Assembly (NCBI RefSeq): GCF_007744675.1
Contig: NZ_CP036269.1
Location: forward strand, 4,505,546-4,569,545
Source of the DNA: Gimesia alba
GTDB taxonomy: Bacteria; Planctomycetota; Planctomycetia; Planctomycetales; Planctomycetaceae
Length of the DNA stretch: 64,000 nucleotides
Direction of reading: 5' to 3'
The first letter of the stretch is position 1. Each line of letters begins with the position of its first letter. This document shows, piece by piece, positions 42,565-53,642 of the stretch. A model generated the notes under the pieces. The model was not told the origin of the DNA, did not search any database, and was given only the letters and a program-made list of their open reading frames with translations. The position numbers and the translations under genes are program-made.

Positions 42565-43589
42565 TTCCGCTTTCCTTGACGCGTTCGCTTCTCTTGAACA
42601 TCGCCGATGATTCGACGTCCCGAGGATGTTTTCGGACTCGATATTTTCGGGCCTGATGAGGTTGTTCCCCGTTTTTTACCAGCTCCCGCCGGCTTTTTAT
42701 CATAAGGCTTTTTGTCTGACGTTTTTTTCCCGGCAGCACCACGGGTAGATCGGGATTTTCCGTGCGACACATTTTTTCGCCCCTTACGGTGACGAATCGT
42801 GGGAGAATGTTTTTCGTTTAACATCTCCCGCAATTTTTTCAGTTCCCAGTCGGTCAATCGCCGATATTCACCCGTTTTGAGTTTGCCAATATTCAGTGGC
42901 CCAAATCGCACGCGCATCAGTTGAATCACTTTATGACCAATGCGTGCCATCATACGGCGAATTTCCCGGTTCTGACCTTCGTGCAGCGTCAGTTCCAGAA
43001 ATGTACTCTTCCCCTGCTTTTTCAAATATTTCAACCCGGAGACACGAAAGACGCCTTCTTTGAAGCGTACCCCTTTGCGTAACTCGTCCAGTTTTTCGCG
43101 TGCTGGATTCCCTGCGACCTGCACCTGATAGGTCCGCGCCACCTTATAACGGGGATGCGCCAGTCTCTCAGCCAGTGCACCGTCGTTCGTGACCAGGATC
43201 AAGCCTTCGCTGTTTTCATCCAGTCGCCCAACGGTAAACAGACGCTGGCCATCATTGGGAAACAGATCGACGACTCTTCTGCGCCCAGCCGGATCATTGT
43301 TGGTGCAGAGAAATCCCGTCGGTTTATTCAACAGATAATAGCGGCGTGGCTGTAGACGCACTCGTTCGCCATCCACACAGATCACTTGCGATTCCGGATC
43401 GACCTTCGCTCCTAATTCGGTGACTGCCTCGCCATCGACGGTCACCCGACCTGTTTCAATGTACTCTTCACAGTGGCGGCGGGAACCCAGGCCAGTCGCA
43501 GCAAGAAATTTCTGCAGACGGATTAATTCCGCATCGTTGGTAGGTTGATCCGCATCGGAATCGGATTGAGCAGGTGTACGGGGACTCAT
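42561..43589 (-). CDS. RluB/RsuA-type pseudouridine synthase
   Basis: 342 residues. An N-terminal S4 RNA-binding domain (about 25-85, RLQKFLAATGLGSRRHCEEY) is followed by the catalytic domain with GRLDENSEGLILVTND (Asp nucleophile). It isomerises a uridine in ribosomal RNA; large subunit (RluB) is the best fit but RsuA cannot be excluded. The C-terminal tail (about 260-342) is very rich in Lys, Arg, Gly and Ser and is probably disordered, which is longer than in E. coli RluB. It overlaps pyrK by 4 bases. Confidence 0.87.
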   Translation of the reverse strand: MSPRTPAQSDSDADQPTNDAELIRLQKFLAATGLGSRRHCEEYIETGRVTVDGEAVTELGAKVDPESQVICVDGERVRLQPRRYYLLNKPTGFLCTNNDPAGRRRVVDLFPNDGQRLFTVGRLDENSEGLILVTNDGALAERLAHPRYKVARTYQVQVAGNPAREKLDELRKGVRFKEGVFRVSGLKYLKKQGKSTFLELTLHEGQNREIRRMMARIGHKVIQLMRVRFGPLNIGKLKTGEYRRLTDWELKKLREMLNEKHSPTIRHRKGRKNVSHGKSRSTRGAAGKKTSDKKPYDKKPAGAGKKRGTTSSGPKISSPKTSSGRRIIGDVQEKRTRQGKRK

Positions 43590-43706
43590 GATTTTTCAAC
43601 TATGGTAAAACGCAACGACAAATAAAAACGGCTTCAGAGCCAGATTTTGTTATACCACAGCCAGAAGACGATACCAATTAGGAAGAACGGATTCTTTTCA
43701 GGGATC

Positions 43707-44762
43707 TCAAATGATTTCGGGAATTTCCGGTATTTCCAGATTTTGCTCTTCAATCACATCCCGCATCCGCTGCAGCGAGCGAATCGTGAGCTGCCTGACG
43801 CGCTCGGTACTGATGCCCAGATCATCCGCGATTTCACGAAACTTTTCTGGAGTATCTGATTGATACAATCCAAAACGCCGCTTCAGAATCAGCTGCTCAC
43901 GTTCATCCAGGGTGTGCAACACCTGCTTTAAGACTTTCTGAATCGAACGGTGATACGATTCATGCGAACGAGGAGTCGAACGAAAATCACTTAACCCCAT
44001 CGCTGCCGACTCGACACCGCTCACAAAGGTTTTCCGGTATTTCCGACCCTTTTTCGTCGAGCGAAACAGGAAGTTGCGAATCGCCCACGTGCCATAGGTG
44101 CTGAAACGGTTGCCGCGATCGATGTCAAAGATCTCGACTGCTCGAATCAACGGCATTTGACCATCGCTCACGATCTCTTCAAAAGAATTCGCGCGATCCG
44201 TCAGGCTCTTGGCAATCGAAACTACCAACCGCAAATTCGCCTGAATGATATAATCACGCAATCGATGCGCGTCCTTCAGCTTCTGCTCAATTCGATCCAA
44301 GACACCCACACAGGGAGACTTTAAATCGATTGTGTCTCGCAATACGGCAGCTCTGTACTTCAGATAGTTCATGCCCTTGAATAAAATCACTTCCTGCTCT
44401 TTTTCCAGCAAAGGCACTGAATAAAGGGGGGCATAGTGAATCGCCACTCCCTCAGATTCCTCATCAATTCCAGGATTTAATTCCAGACAAAGTTTGTGTA
44501 ACGGCTGCAGAATCTGCTCACCGGCGTCCGCCTGAACGAAATGATCGCTGAAGACATATTCAATTTCCGTGGAGCAAATTTTCTCTGCGCGCTTCTGCAA
44601 TTCTCGCGTGACACAGTACTTTTTTATCCGGGCTGCTTTTTTGACCGACAGCAACTCGCACTGGCAGGGCTTCGCCTGATCGGCAACCAGCGCACGCGCC
44701 CCCAGCTCTGAAAAAGACTCTGACTCTGATGAATTGTCCGCGACGGCACTATACATAAACAT
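43707..44762 (-). CDS. Sigma-70 family RNA polymerase sigma factor
   Basis: 351 residues from Met at 44762; Met two codons later (44756) and a frame extending to 44852 are alternatives, none with a strong ribosome site. Region 2 is complete (LRDYIIQANLRLVVSIAKSL, GQMPLIRAVEIFDIDRG, RFSTYGTWAIR) and region 4 has the helix-turn-helix (FREIADDLGISTERVRQL). Region 1.1 and the long spacer of RpoD are absent, so this is a group 2/3-type alternative factor. The target regulon is not visible. Confidence 0.88.
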   Translation of the reverse strand: MFMYSAVADNSSESESFSELGARALVADQAKPCQCELLSVKKAARIKKYCVTRELQKRAEKICSTEIEYVFSDHFVQADAGEQILQPLHKLCLELNPGIDEESEGVAIHYAPLYSVPLLEKEQEVILFKGMNYLKYRAAVLRDTIDLKSPCVGVLDRIEQKLKDAHRLRDYIIQANLRLVVSIAKSLTDRANSFEEIVSDGQMPLIRAVEIFDIDRGNRFSTYGTWAIRNFLFRSTKKGRKYRKTFVSGVESAAMGLSDFRSTPRSHESYHRSIQKVLKQVLHTLDEREQLILKRRFGLYQSDTPEKFREIADDLGISTERVRQLTIRSLQRMRDVIEEQNLEIPEIPEII

Positions 44763-45433
44763 AAGCTCACAGAGATTGTTCTTACAGGAAAAGGAAATCT
44801 GAAAGACAGATACTCTCCCGCGTATCGTATGCGATATAACCGCATAAAACAATTTTAACAGGCTTTATTGTTTAAATTCAGCCATAATTATATAATAGAC
44901 ACTCCTTAAAGGCTTTAAATGGTTGATGCCTTACCCTGAAGAACAAATGAAAACAGAAATGGAGCAAAGCAAAAGTCAACATGGGACAAAACAGAGTTTT
45001 GGGGAAGATTAGAATCGACTCACGGAATCATGCGATAAGAGCCGATCTAGTGAGATAGGGATGTTCTTCCCTTTCACCTCAATTCCACCCGAAAAAGTAC
45101 ACATTTATATCAAATTTCCCATCCCCGGACTCTGATCAGTTCTCTCTGACGTTTGCTAAGTCTATTAAAGAGTTTAGACCTGATGCTATGACTCGCAAAT
45201 CAGACAGAAATTAGTTAGCATTCCCTATGTTGAGTCTGTGTCAGCATGCTGCATTCTGAATCAGACAAGGGATCGTCTCAAAAAGATCCGAATCAGTTCC
45301 CTTAACAACAATGTATTCCTAGAATAGTTATCTCACTCATCTGTGTGATTTCTTCCGGGCCGACTCTGGAGAGTTGTCTAAGAGAAGTTACGCTCAATGA
45401 ACATACTTAAGCAGGTTGAAAGAACCTTATCTC
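44763..45433. other. Long AT-rich noncoding region before aceE
   Basis: About 670 bases between the divergent sigma factor and the pyruvate dehydrogenase operon. An AT-rich block with overlapping TATAAT-like sites lies near 44885-44900. No gene, riboswitch or terminator recognised. The aceE frame is open from a TTG at 45416 but the ATG at 45434 is the likely start. Confidence 0.4.
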
Positions 45434-48127
45434 ATGGCAGAACAAACAGTTACAGGTGCTGTGCCTGGAGTCGATCCAGCAGAACTTGAAGAATGGTTTG
45501 AATCACTGGACGATCTCATCATCCGGTATGGTAAGGAAAGAGTCAAAAATGTCTTAGCCATTTTGCAGGAACGTGCATACCGTCAGGGAGTGACGATGCC
45601 TTTCACTGCAAATACGCCTTACATCAATACAATCCCCCTCGATGAGCAGACTCCATTCCCCGGCAATCGGGAAATTGAGCGGCGAATTAAAAGTATCATC
45701 CGCTGGAATGCGATGGCGATGGTGGTGCGTGCCAACAAAGATCACGATGGAATCGGCGGACACATTTCAACCTATGCTTCTGCGGCCACGCTTTGGGAAG
45801 TCGGCTTTAATCACTTCTTCCATTCTCGCACAGAAGATCACTCAGGTGATGTCGTTTACTTTCAGGGACATGCTTCTCCCGGCGTTTACGCTCGTGCGTT
45901 TGTCGAAGGCCGCTTAACAGAAGAAAACCTGGAACGCTTCCGACAGGAACTGCCACGGGGCGGCGGACTTTCTTCGTACCCGCACCCCTGGTTGATGCCT
46001 GACTTCTGGCAGTTTCCGACGGTCTCAATGGGACTTGGTCCCATTATGTCGATCTATCACGCGCGGTTCCTGCGTTACCTGCATAACCGCGGCATCATGG
46101 ATACTTCCAAATCCAAAGTCTGGTGTTTTGTCGGCGATGGTGAAACAGACGAACCGGAAACATTGGGCGCCATCACACTCGCCTCACGCGAGCATCTGGA
46201 CAACCTGATTTTCGTGATTAACTGTAACCTGCAGCGTCTGGACGGACCGGTACGTGGAAACGGCAAGATCATTCAGGAACTCGAAGCTGCCTTCCGTGGT
46301 GCAGGCTGGAACTGCCTGAAAGTCATCTGGGGCAGTGACTGGGATCACCTGCTCGCCGAAGACGACAACGGCGTCCTTGTGAAACGCATGGGTGAAGTCG
46401 TCGACGGTCAGTATCAGAAATACGTCGTCGAACCCGGCTCTTACATTCGCGAGCACTTCTTCGGCGAAAATCCGGAACTGGCGAAAATGGCAGAACATCT
46501 TTCCGACGATCAGATTAAACGCATGGGGCGTGGCGGTCATGATCCGGAAAAAGTCTACGCCGCCTTTAATGCCGCCGTGAATCATACCGGATCGCCAACG
46601 GTCATTCTGGCTAAAACCATCAAAGGCTACGGTCTCGGTGAAGCCGGAGAAGGTCGCAACGTCGCCCACAACGTGAAAAAAGCCAACGAGGAAGAACTGA
46701 GAGATTTCCGCTCTCGCTTCGGAATTCCCATCCGGGACGAAGATGTGAAAAATACTCCCTTCTACAAGCCGGAAGCAAACAGTCCCGAAATGCAGTACCT
46801 GCAGAAAAAACGGGAAGAATTGGGTGGCTACCTCCCCAAACGAACACCGACCGAAGAACGCCTCGAAACCCCCACGCTGGAATCGCTTGAGAAATTCATG
46901 AACAGCATGGCCGGCAAAAATGGTTCAACCACCGGTGCCTTCGGTATTCTGTTGGGTAACCTGCTGCGTGACAAAGTCATCGGTAAACGCATCGTTCCCA
47001 TCATCCCCGACGAAGCCCGCACCTTCGGGATGGAAGGCCTGTTTAAACAATGCGGAATTTACGCCAGCCAGGGTCAGCTCTATGAACCAGTCGACCGTGA
47101 TCAGCTGATGTACTATCGCGAAGCCAAAGACGGCCAGATTCTGGAAGAAGGCATCAACGAAGCAGGTGCCATTTCCTCTTTCATCGCAGCCGGAACGGCT
47201 TACTCGAACCAGGGCGTGAACATGATTCCGTTCTACGTCTACTACTCGATGTTCGGTTTCCAGCGCGTCGGTGATCTCGTCTGGGCTGCCGCGGATTCAC
47301 GCACCAAAGGCTTCCTGGTCGGCGGAACTTCGGGCCGAACCACACTTAACGGAGAAGGACTCCAGCATCAGGACGGACACAGCCATCTAATGGCATCTAC
47401 CGTCCCCACACTCCTGGCATACGATCCTGCTTACGCCTATGAATTGGCAGTGATCATTCAGGAAGGGATGCGTCGCATGTATCAGGAAGGCGAAGAGATC
47501 TTCTATTATCTTTCCGTCTACAACGAAAACTACGAAATGGCTCCCATGCCGGAAGGCGATCACATCGTTGACGGCATCATCAACGGGATCTACAAATTCC
47601 GCTCACAAGAAGTGGAAACACCGGCTGTTTCTATGCGTCCGCAACTGTTTGGTAGTGGTCCCATCCTGCGAGAAGTGCTCCGCGCTCAGGAGATGCTGGC
47701 AGAGAAATTCAGCATCGCCACCGACGTCTGGAGTGTCACCAGTTACAACCAGTTGGCTCGAAACATCAAAGATGTCGAACGCGAAAACCGTCTGCATCCC
47801 GATGCCGAACCGAAGAAATCGTATGTCGAAACGACCTTCGAAGGTGTCCAGGGACCATTCATCGCGTCCAGCGATAATATCAAACTGGTCGCCGATCAGA
47901 TCCGTGAAGGAATTCCCGGGAACTACTGTGTTCTCGGAACCGATGGGTTCGGCCGCAGTGAGACGCGTGAATCACTGCGACGTCACTTCGAAATTGACGC
48001 AGAAAACATCGTCGTCGCAACCCTGGTCTCACTGGCCGAAGAAGGTCAGTTCGATAAATCAAAACTGCCCGCCATCATTAAAGAACTCGGAATTGATCCG
48101 GAGAAAGTCAATCCTCGGCTCGCATAA
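45434..48127 (+). CDS. aceE: Pyruvate dehydrogenase E1, homodimeric
   Basis: 897 residues from the ATG at 45434 (reading MAEQTVTGAV). This is the single-chain E1 of the AceE type, with the thiamine diphosphate motif FVGDGETDEP followed about 27 residues later by VINCNLQRLDG, and HISTYASAATLWEVGFNHFF near the N-terminus. It decarboxylates pyruvate and transfers acetyl to the E2 lipoyl group. Full length for the family. Heads the operon with aceF (56-base gap) and the E3 gene. Confidence 0.96.
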   Translation: MAEQTVTGAVPGVDPAELEEWFESLDDLIIRYGKERVKNVLAILQERAYRQGVTMPFTANTPYINTIPLDEQTPFPGNREIERRIKSIIRWNAMAMVVRANKDHDGIGGHISTYASAATLWEVGFNHFFHSRTEDHSGDVVYFQGHASPGVYARAFVEGRLTEENLERFRQELPRGGGLSSYPHPWLMPDFWQFPTVSMGLGPIMSIYHARFLRYLHNRGIMDTSKSKVWCFVGDGETDEPETLGAITLASREHLDNLIFVINCNLQRLDGPVRGNGKIIQELEAAFRGAGWNCLKVIWGSDWDHLLAEDDNGVLVKRMGEVVDGQYQKYVVEPGSYIREHFFGENPELAKMAEHLSDDQIKRMGRGGHDPEKVYAAFNAAVNHTGSPTVILAKTIKGYGLGEAGEGRNVAHNVKKANEEELRDFRSRFGIPIRDEDVKNTPFYKPEANSPEMQYLQKKREELGGYLPKRTPTEERLETPTLESLEKFMNSMAGKNGSTTGAFGILLGNLLRDKVIGKRIVPIIPDEARTFGMEGLFKQCGIYASQGQLYEPVDRDQLMYYREAKDGQILEEGINEAGAISSFIAAGTAYSNQGVNMIPFYVYYSMFGFQRVGDLVWAAADSRTKGFLVGGTSGRTTLNGEGLQHQDGHSHLMASTVPTLLAYDPAYAYELAVIIQEGMRRMYQEGEEIFYYLSVYNENYEMAPMPEGDHIVDGIINGIYKFRSQEVETPAVSMRPQLFGSGPILREVLRAQEMLAEKFSIATDVWSVTSYNQLARNIKDVERENRLHPDAEPKKSYVETTFEGVQGPFIASSDNIKLVADQIREGIPGNYCVLGTDGFGRSETRESLRRHFEIDAENIVVATLVSLAEEGQFDKSKLPAIIKELGIDPEKVNPRLA

Positions 48128-48183
48128 CCGGCAGCAGTAATAAAATATTAAAAGCAATCATTAACGGATAGAACGACAAAACT

Positions 48184-49509
48184 ATGGCTACTGAATTTAA
48201 ACTTCCCGAAGTAAGTGAAGGTGTCGAAACGGCGGATGTCGGGCAAATCTCTGTCGCGGTAGGTGATGCCGTGGAAGAGGGGCAGGTCCTGATGGACATC
48301 GAAACGGACAAAGCCGTTGTCCAACTCGAATCCCCCTACAGTGGAACCATCGCCGCCCTGAATGTGGCAGAAGGCGACTCCGTTCCCATTGGTGCGGTTT
48401 TGCTTTCAATTGAACAATCAAATGGTGCCCCCGCAGCATCTGCTCCTGAAGCGAAAACGGAAGAACCAGCCAAGCAAGAAGCTCCGGCTCCCGAAACGAA
48501 GCCAGAGCCTGAAGCCAAACCAGAACCAGCAGCGCAAGCAGCTCCTGCTGCACCACAACCAGCGGCGACTCCCGCACAGGCATCTGGTTCATCCGATAAA
48601 ACTCCCGTGCCCGCCGGACCTGCCACGCGGCGTCTGGCCCGCAAACTGGGTGTCGACCTGCATCAAGTCAGCGGCTCGGGCCCCGGAGGCCGTGTCACGC
48701 AGGAAGATGTGGAAACCTATGTCAAAAACCTGATCGCCGGCGGTGGCCCTGCTGGCGGCGGTGGCGGTGGAATTGCTGTTCCCCCTCTGCCCGACTTCAG
48801 CCAGTTTGGCGAAGTCGAACGCACGAAGATGAAAAAACTCGCGCGTGTCTCTGCTAACAACCTCAGCCTCTCCTGGCAGGTTGTCCCTCACGTCACACAA
48901 CACGATCTGGCCGACATCACGGACCTGGAAACCGCACGCAAACTGTTCATTTCCAAACCGAACTACTCTGGCCCCAAAGTGACCATGACGGCACTCGCAA
49001 TGAAAGCCATTGCCATCGCCCTGCATGAGTTCCCTGTGTTTAACTCCAGCCTCGACACACAAACCGATGAAATCGTATTCAAGAAATTCATCAACATCGG
49101 TGTCGCCGTGGATACGGAAAATGGTCTGGTCGTCCCCGTCGTTAAAGATGTCGACAAGAAAAACATCATCACCATTGCCCAGGAAATGAACACGCTGGCC
49201 ATCAAAGCCCGTGACCGTAAACTGGAAATGAGCGACATGCAAGGCGGCACCTTTACCATCACCAACCTCGGTGGACTGGGCGGTACCTCATTCACGCCTA
49301 TCGTGAACTATCCGGAAGTCGCCATTCTGGGTATGTCCCGTTCCCGGAATGAATTCCAGCTGATAAACGATAATCCCGTGCCGCGCCTGATGCTGCCACT
49401 GTCGCTCTCTTACGACCATCGGGTGATTAACGGTGCTGACGCAGCCCGCTTTATCGTACGCCTTTCCAGTTTGCTCTCTGATCCATTCAATCTTCTGGTT
49501 GACTGCTAA
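48184..49509 (+). CDS. aceF: Dihydrolipoyl acetyltransferase (E2)
   Basis: 441 residues. One lipoyl domain (1-80; lipoylated Lys43 in [10 protein letters not shown]), then a long Ala/Pro/Glu/Lys-rich linker (about 85-135), a peripheral-subunit-binding domain (about 140-178, [20 protein letters not shown]), a Gly-rich hinge, and the acetyltransferase core (about 200-441) ending in [18 protein letters not shown], where the His and the Asp four residues before the end are the usual active-site set. A single lipoyl domain instead of the three found in E. coli. Confidence 0.95.
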   Translation: MATEFKLPEVSEGVETADVGQISVAVGDAVEEGQVLMDIETDKAVVQLESPYSGTIAALNVAEGDSVPIGAVLLSIEQSNGAPAASAPEAKTEEPAKQEAPAPETKPEPEAKPEPAAQAAPAAPQPAATPAQASGSSDKTPVPAGPATRRLARKLGVDLHQVSGSGPGGRVTQEDVETYVKNLIAGGGPAGGGGGGIAVPPLPDFSQFGEVERTKMKKLARVSANNLSLSWQVVPHVTQHDLADITDLETARKLFISKPNYSGPKVTMTALAMKAIAIALHEFPVFNSSLDTQTDEIVFKKFINIGVAVDTENGLVVPVVKDVDKKNIITIAQEMNTLAIKARDRKLEMSDMQGGTFTITNLGGLGGTSFTPIVNYPEVAILGMSRSRNEFQLINDNPVPRLMLPLSLSYDHRVINGADAARFIVRLSSLLSDPFNLLVDC

Positions 49510-49558
49510 AGACTAAAACTCGAATCGTATTAAAGCTTAAAACACAAACAGAAGGTGA

Positions 49559-50995
49559 ATGCATATTATGTCTGGATCAGCAACCAGAGAAACGGATATT
49601 GTTGTCATCGGTGGCGGTCCCGGCGGATACCCCGCCGCCTTTGATGCCGCCGACAAAGGCTTCAAAGTAATCATGGTCAACGATGACGTCGCTCCCGGCG
49701 GTGTCTGCCTGAATCGGGGCTGTATCCCCTCAAAGGCTCTACTGCACGTTGCCAAACTGATCAACGAAACCAGAGAATCGGCCGCCTGGGGTGTGACCTT
49801 TGAACCACCCAAAATCGATATCGACCAGTTACGCGAGTTCAAAAACAAAGTCGTCACCCAGTTGACCGGAGGCATCGGACAACTGGCGGGCGCCCGCAAC
49901 GTCGAAATCGTCAAAGGCTTCGGTCGCTTCAAAGACTCCCATACCGTCGAAGTCAGCAAACAGGATGGTACGACCGAAACCATCGGTTTCAAATATGCCA
50001 TCGTCGCAACCGGTTCTTCACCCGCCATTCCTCCGGTATTCGATCTGGACGACCCGCGCATCATGGATTCGACCGGTGCGCTCGAACTGGCAGACATTCC
50101 GAAGAAACTGCTCGTCGTCGGTGGCGGCTACATCGGCCTGGAAATGGGCAGTGTCTACGCGGCACTCGGTTCCGAAGTCACCGTTGTCGAAATGACCGAC
50201 GGCCTGCTGCCCGGTGCCGACCGCGATCTGGTACGCCCCTTACAAAAACGGCTGACTGAGAGTTTTGCTGCCATCCACCTGAATACAAAAGTGGAGAAGC
50301 TGACCCCCGACCCCAGTGGCATCATCGCCGACCTGAGCGGTGAAGGAGTGGAACCCAAACAGACATTCGATCGCGTGCTGATTTCCATTGGACGCCGCCC
50401 CAACAACAAAGGGCTCGGCCTGGAAAACACGAAACTGGAACTCGACGAACGCGGCTTCATCAAAAACGACTCCAACCAGCGCACCGCCGAGCCGCACATT
50501 TACGCCATCGGCGATATTGCCGGGGAACCGATGCTGGCCCACAAAGCGACCCGGGAAGCCAAAGTCGCCGTCGATACCATCGCCGGTGAGCCTGCTGAGT
50601 TTGATAATATCGCAATTCCCGCCGTCGTCTTTACCGACCCGGAATTAGCCTGGTGCGGCGTGACAGAAAAAGAAGCCAAAGATCAGGGACTCGAAGTCGA
50701 AATCACGCGTTTCCCCTGGGCGGCTTCCGGTCGGGCACAAACCTTGGCGCGGACGGAAGGGCTCACCAAAATGATCTTCGACAAGAAAACAGGACGTGTC
50801 CTGGGAGTCGGCATCGTTGGTCCTGGTGCAGGCGAACTCATCGCCGAGGGAGTCATCGCTGTCGAAATGGCGGCAGTTGCCGGAGATGTGGCGGAAAGTA
50901 TTCATGCTCACCCCACCCTTTCGGAAACCATCATGGAAGCAGCCGAAAGCTTCCACGGGCAAGCCACTCATATGTACAAGCCAAAGCGAAAATAA
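49559..50995 (+). CDS. lpdA: Dihydrolipoyl dehydrogenase (E3)
   Basis: 478 residues from the ATG at 49559 (GAAGG 3 bases upstream; a second ATG at 49568 is also possible). FAD-binding [13 protein letters not shown], redox disulfide C50-LNRG-C55, NAD-binding [13 protein letters not shown], and the C-terminal AHPTLSET His motif. It reoxidises dihydrolipoyl groups of E2 with NAD. Third gene of the pyruvate dehydrogenase operon, 49 bases after aceF. Confidence 0.95.
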   Translation: MHIMSGSATRETDIVVIGGGPGGYPAAFDAADKGFKVIMVNDDVAPGGVCLNRGCIPSKALLHVAKLINETRESAAWGVTFEPPKIDIDQLREFKNKVVTQLTGGIGQLAGARNVEIVKGFGRFKDSHTVEVSKQDGTTETIGFKYAIVATGSSPAIPPVFDLDDPRIMDSTGALELADIPKKLLVVGGGYIGLEMGSVYAALGSEVTVVEMTDGLLPGADRDLVRPLQKRLTESFAAIHLNTKVEKLTPDPSGIIADLSGEGVEPKQTFDRVLISIGRRPNNKGLGLENTKLELDERGFIKNDSNQRTAEPHIYAIGDIAGEPMLAHKATREAKVAVDTIAGEPAEFDNIAIPAVVFTDPELAWCGVTEKEAKDQGLEVEITRFPWAASGRAQTLARTEGLTKMIFDKKTGRVLGVGIVGPGAGELIAEGVIAVEMAAVAGDVAESIHAHPTLSETIMEAAESFHGQATHMYKPKRK

Positions 50996-51090
50996 TACGA
51001 TAGATTACAGGCACCGCGTTCGAACGATCGCAGTCGTCTGAATTCCATCACAGTTTGATTGCAGGTTCAAGAACAAAGGGGCGTTGGTGA

Positions 51091-52170
51091 ATGCGATTTC
51101 ATAAACAATCGACAACGCCTTCTTATTTCAGCCGTCGCGACCAGATTCGACTGTTCCGTCTAGTTGCAGCGATCGGCGTCATTTTCATTGCCATGCATTA
51201 TGCATCCAAGCCCAGCAACTGGTACTGGCTCACGGGCCGTCCCAAGGATAAACCTGCTGCACAGCAGACCGACGTTTCCCAGAAAGAAATTGACTTCAGC
51301 GTCAAACAGGACTCGGCCCTGGAACCGGATGAGTTCCGGTCCGAACCCACCCCGGACATCAAGCCTCCTGAGACCGTGAAGGCACAACTGGAAACTGGGG
51401 AATACGATGTACGGGTCGATCCCCGGCTGTTGAACCCGGTCACTGACAGCACACTGGGCATCCGCGACCATGAAGCGAACGCACTCTATTATCTGCTGGC
51501 GAAAGCAGCCGCCATCCCCCAGAATATTCTGGAACAGTCGGCTGACCCAGCGCCGCCCTTTGTGGTCATCATGACCGAATCGCCGAAATATCGCGGACAA
51601 CTCATTACAGTCAAAGGACGTCTCAAACGACTGACCCCACTCAAAGTGAATGAGAATTCGTACGGCATTGAGCATCTGTATGAAGGTTGGTTTTTCTCAA
51701 GAGACTCCGGAACGCATCCCTGGCGCGTGCTTTGTACCAAACTACCCAAAGACATCCCGCAAGGCACGAATCTGGAAAATATGCCAGCCGTTCAGATTAC
51801 CGGTTATTACTTCAAAAAGTACGGCTATCCTTCCGCCGCCGGAAAACTCCAGACAGCCCCGCTATTGATCGCCGGACAAATTCGCTGGTTTCCCCCCGCA
51901 GCAGCCGAAACCGCGTCGTCATCGGGCGCTGTCAAATATGTCGTCAGCCTGTTCCTCGCGATTGGTATCGCGCTGGCCTTTATGATCTGGCGATTTACCG
52001 TTAACGATCAGCAGTTTTCCCGCAGCAAAACGGCCCGCTTGATGGAACGGCCCGACGTGTCCATGGACAGCCTGAAAGATATCGAAACGGTTGATATCAA
52101 AGATGTCCTCAAACAACTGGGACAACAGGATCAGCCCGCTTCTGATAAAACCGATCAGCAGAAACCCTGA
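51091..52170 (+). CDS. Membrane protein of unknown function
   Basis: 359 residues. Two membrane helices: about 24-41 (LVAAIGVIFIAMHYA) and about 289-306 (VVSLFLAIGIALAFMIW). Between them is a soluble region of 240 residues, probably extracytoplasmic, with a beta-rich segment around GQLITVKGRLKRLTPLKVNE that looks OB-like. The cytoplasmic tail is short and acidic. Function unknown. It starts about 95 bases after the E3 stop, so it may be cotranscribed. Confidence 0.75.
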   Translation: MRFHKQSTTPSYFSRRDQIRLFRLVAAIGVIFIAMHYASKPSNWYWLTGRPKDKPAAQQTDVSQKEIDFSVKQDSALEPDEFRSEPTPDIKPPETVKAQLETGEYDVRVDPRLLNPVTDSTLGIRDHEANALYYLLAKAAAIPQNILEQSADPAPPFVVIMTESPKYRGQLITVKGRLKRLTPLKVNENSYGIEHLYEGWFFSRDSGTHPWRVLCTKLPKDIPQGTNLENMPAVQITGYYFKKYGYPSAAGKLQTAPLLIAGQIRWFPPAAAETASSSGAVKYVVSLFLAIGIALAFMIWRFTVNDQQFSRSKTARLMERPDVSMDSLKDIETVDIKDVLKQLGQQDQPASDKTDQQKP

Positions 52171-52176
52171 TTGCGG

Positions 52177-53544
52177 TTAAGCAACCTGCAGCCGCACGGC
52201 TTCATCAATGGCGGCAAACACCACATCACACAGTTGGTGAATCAATTCAGCAGGCATCCCGGGAGCCGGCATTAACACCACCACATCCCCCAGCGGACGA
52301 ACAATCACGCCCTGCTTGCGCGCCACCAGCGTAACCTGATGCCCCATTCGTTTACTCGCCGGAAAAGCCGCTTTGGTCTCCCGATCAGCGACCAGTTCGA
52401 TGCCGACCATCGATCCCTTGTGACGCACTTCACCCACATGCGGATGATCTTTGAGCTCGGCTAATCGCTGAGTTAATACCTCTGCGATCTGCTTGACATT
52501 GTCTAATGTCTGCTCTGAATCAAACAGTTCGAGCGTCGCCAGCGCGGCAGCACACGCCAGCGAATTCCCGGTATAAGTATGACCGTGGTAAAATGCTTTG
52601 TATTCATCGGGTTCCGCATCAAACGCCGAGAAGATTTCGTCGGTGGTCATCGTCGCCGCCAGAGGCAGATAGCCGCCGGTAATACCTTTCGCCAGGCAGA
52701 GAAAATCAGGCGTCACGTCTTCCTGCTCACAGGCAAACATCGTTCCCGTCCGCCCCAACCCGACTGCCACTTCATCGGCAATCAACGGGATCCCGTAACG
52801 AGCCGTCAATTCACGCACGCGCTTCAGATAGCCCGGAGGATGCATCAGCATCCCGGCTGCCCCCTGCACCAGCGGTTCAATTACAAACGCTGCCAGACGC
52901 TCGTGATTCTCAACAATCAGTCGTTCGAGTTCCTGTTCACAGAACTCGAGGTAACCGGCTTTCGTATACTCGGTCGGACGGTGATACGCGCTCGGACAGG
53001 GAATCTGCACCGATTCAAACAGCAGTTGGCCGAAGATCTGGTGAAAGATCGAAATCCCCCCCACACTCACCGATCCAATCGTATCTCCATGATAGGCATG
53101 CTGCATACAGGCAAACAGAGTACGCGGCTGCGTATCGGGTGTCGCTTTCTGCGCATGATATTGAAATGCCATCTTCAGCGCGATCTCAACCGCCGTTGAG
53201 CCACTGTCGGAATAGAAGACCTTTGTCAGTCCCTCAGGCGCCCGTTTGACGAGATCTTCCGCCAACTCGATCGACGGTACACTCGCCAGTCCCAACAAAG
53301 TCGAATGTGCGACTTTGTCTAACTGATCTCGAATCGCCTGATCGATCGCCGGCACACGATGACCGTGCACATTGCACCACAGCGAAGAGACTCCATCCAG
53401 ATACGTCTTGCCGTCCACGTCGGTCAGAAAAAATCCCTCGCCCGACTCAATGATCGGCACACCTTCCTCCCGGTGGGCTCGCATCTGAGTAAAGGGATGC
53501 CAGACATGTTCGTTATCGAGAGATCGTAATTCTTCAGACTGCAT
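52177..53544 (-). CDS. bioA: Adenosylmethionine-8-amino-7-oxononanoate aminotransferase
   Basis: 455 residues from the ATG at 53544; a frame to 53619 would add 25 residues unlike the family. Class III PLP aminotransferase with HVWHPFTQM at the N-terminus, typical of Bio[15 protein letters not shown] and the PLP Lys in [15 protein letters not shown]. It converts KAPA to DAPA using SAM as amino donor in biotin synthesis. No other biotin gene is in the window. Follows malate dehydrogenase on the same strand but behind a terminator. Confidence 0.92.
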   Translation of the reverse strand: MQSEELRSLDNEHVWHPFTQMRAHREEGVPIIESGEGFFLTDVDGKTYLDGVSSLWCNVHGHRVPAIDQAIRDQLDKVAHSTLLGLASVPSIELAEDLVKRAPEGLTKVFYSDSGSTAVEIALKMAFQYHAQKATPDTQPRTLFACMQHAYHGDTIGSVSVGGISIFHQIFGQLLFESVQIPCPSAYHRPTEYTKAGYLEFCEQELERLIVENHERLAAFVIEPLVQGAAGMLMHPPGYLKRVRELTARYGIPLIADEVAVGLGRTGTMFACEQEDVTPDFLCLAKGITGGYLPLAATMTTDEIFSAFDAEPDEYKAFYHGHTYTGNSLACAAALATLELFDSEQTLDNVKQIAEVLTQRLAELKDHPHVGEVRHKGSMVGIELVADRETKAAFPASKRMGHQVTLVARKQGVIVRPLGDVVVLMPAPGMPAELIHQLCDVVFAAIDEAVRLQVA

Positions 53545-53584
53545 GAGCGACTCGGAACTATTTAATAAGAGTATTGTATAAACA

Positions 53585-53617
53585 GAAAGAGCCACGTCGA
53601 GGGAGCGTGACTCTTTC
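53585..53617 (-). terminator. Terminator after malate dehydrogenase
   Basis: GAAAGAGCCACG (53585-53596) pairs with CGTGACTCTTTC (53606-53617) with one C-A mismatch. On the minus strand a T-rich tract follows, 26 bases after the mdh stop. Confidence 0.65.
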
Positions 53618-53642
53618 ACTGAATCTTGTATCTGATGCGGAA

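Noticed and set aside
47568-48140. A 190-codon frame inside aceE in another frame
   Set aside because: Shadow of the strongly supported AceE reading frame.
48589-49242. A 217-codon open frame antisense to aceF
   Set aside because: It is antisense to the E2 linker and core; long antisense frames come from the codon bias of the real gene.
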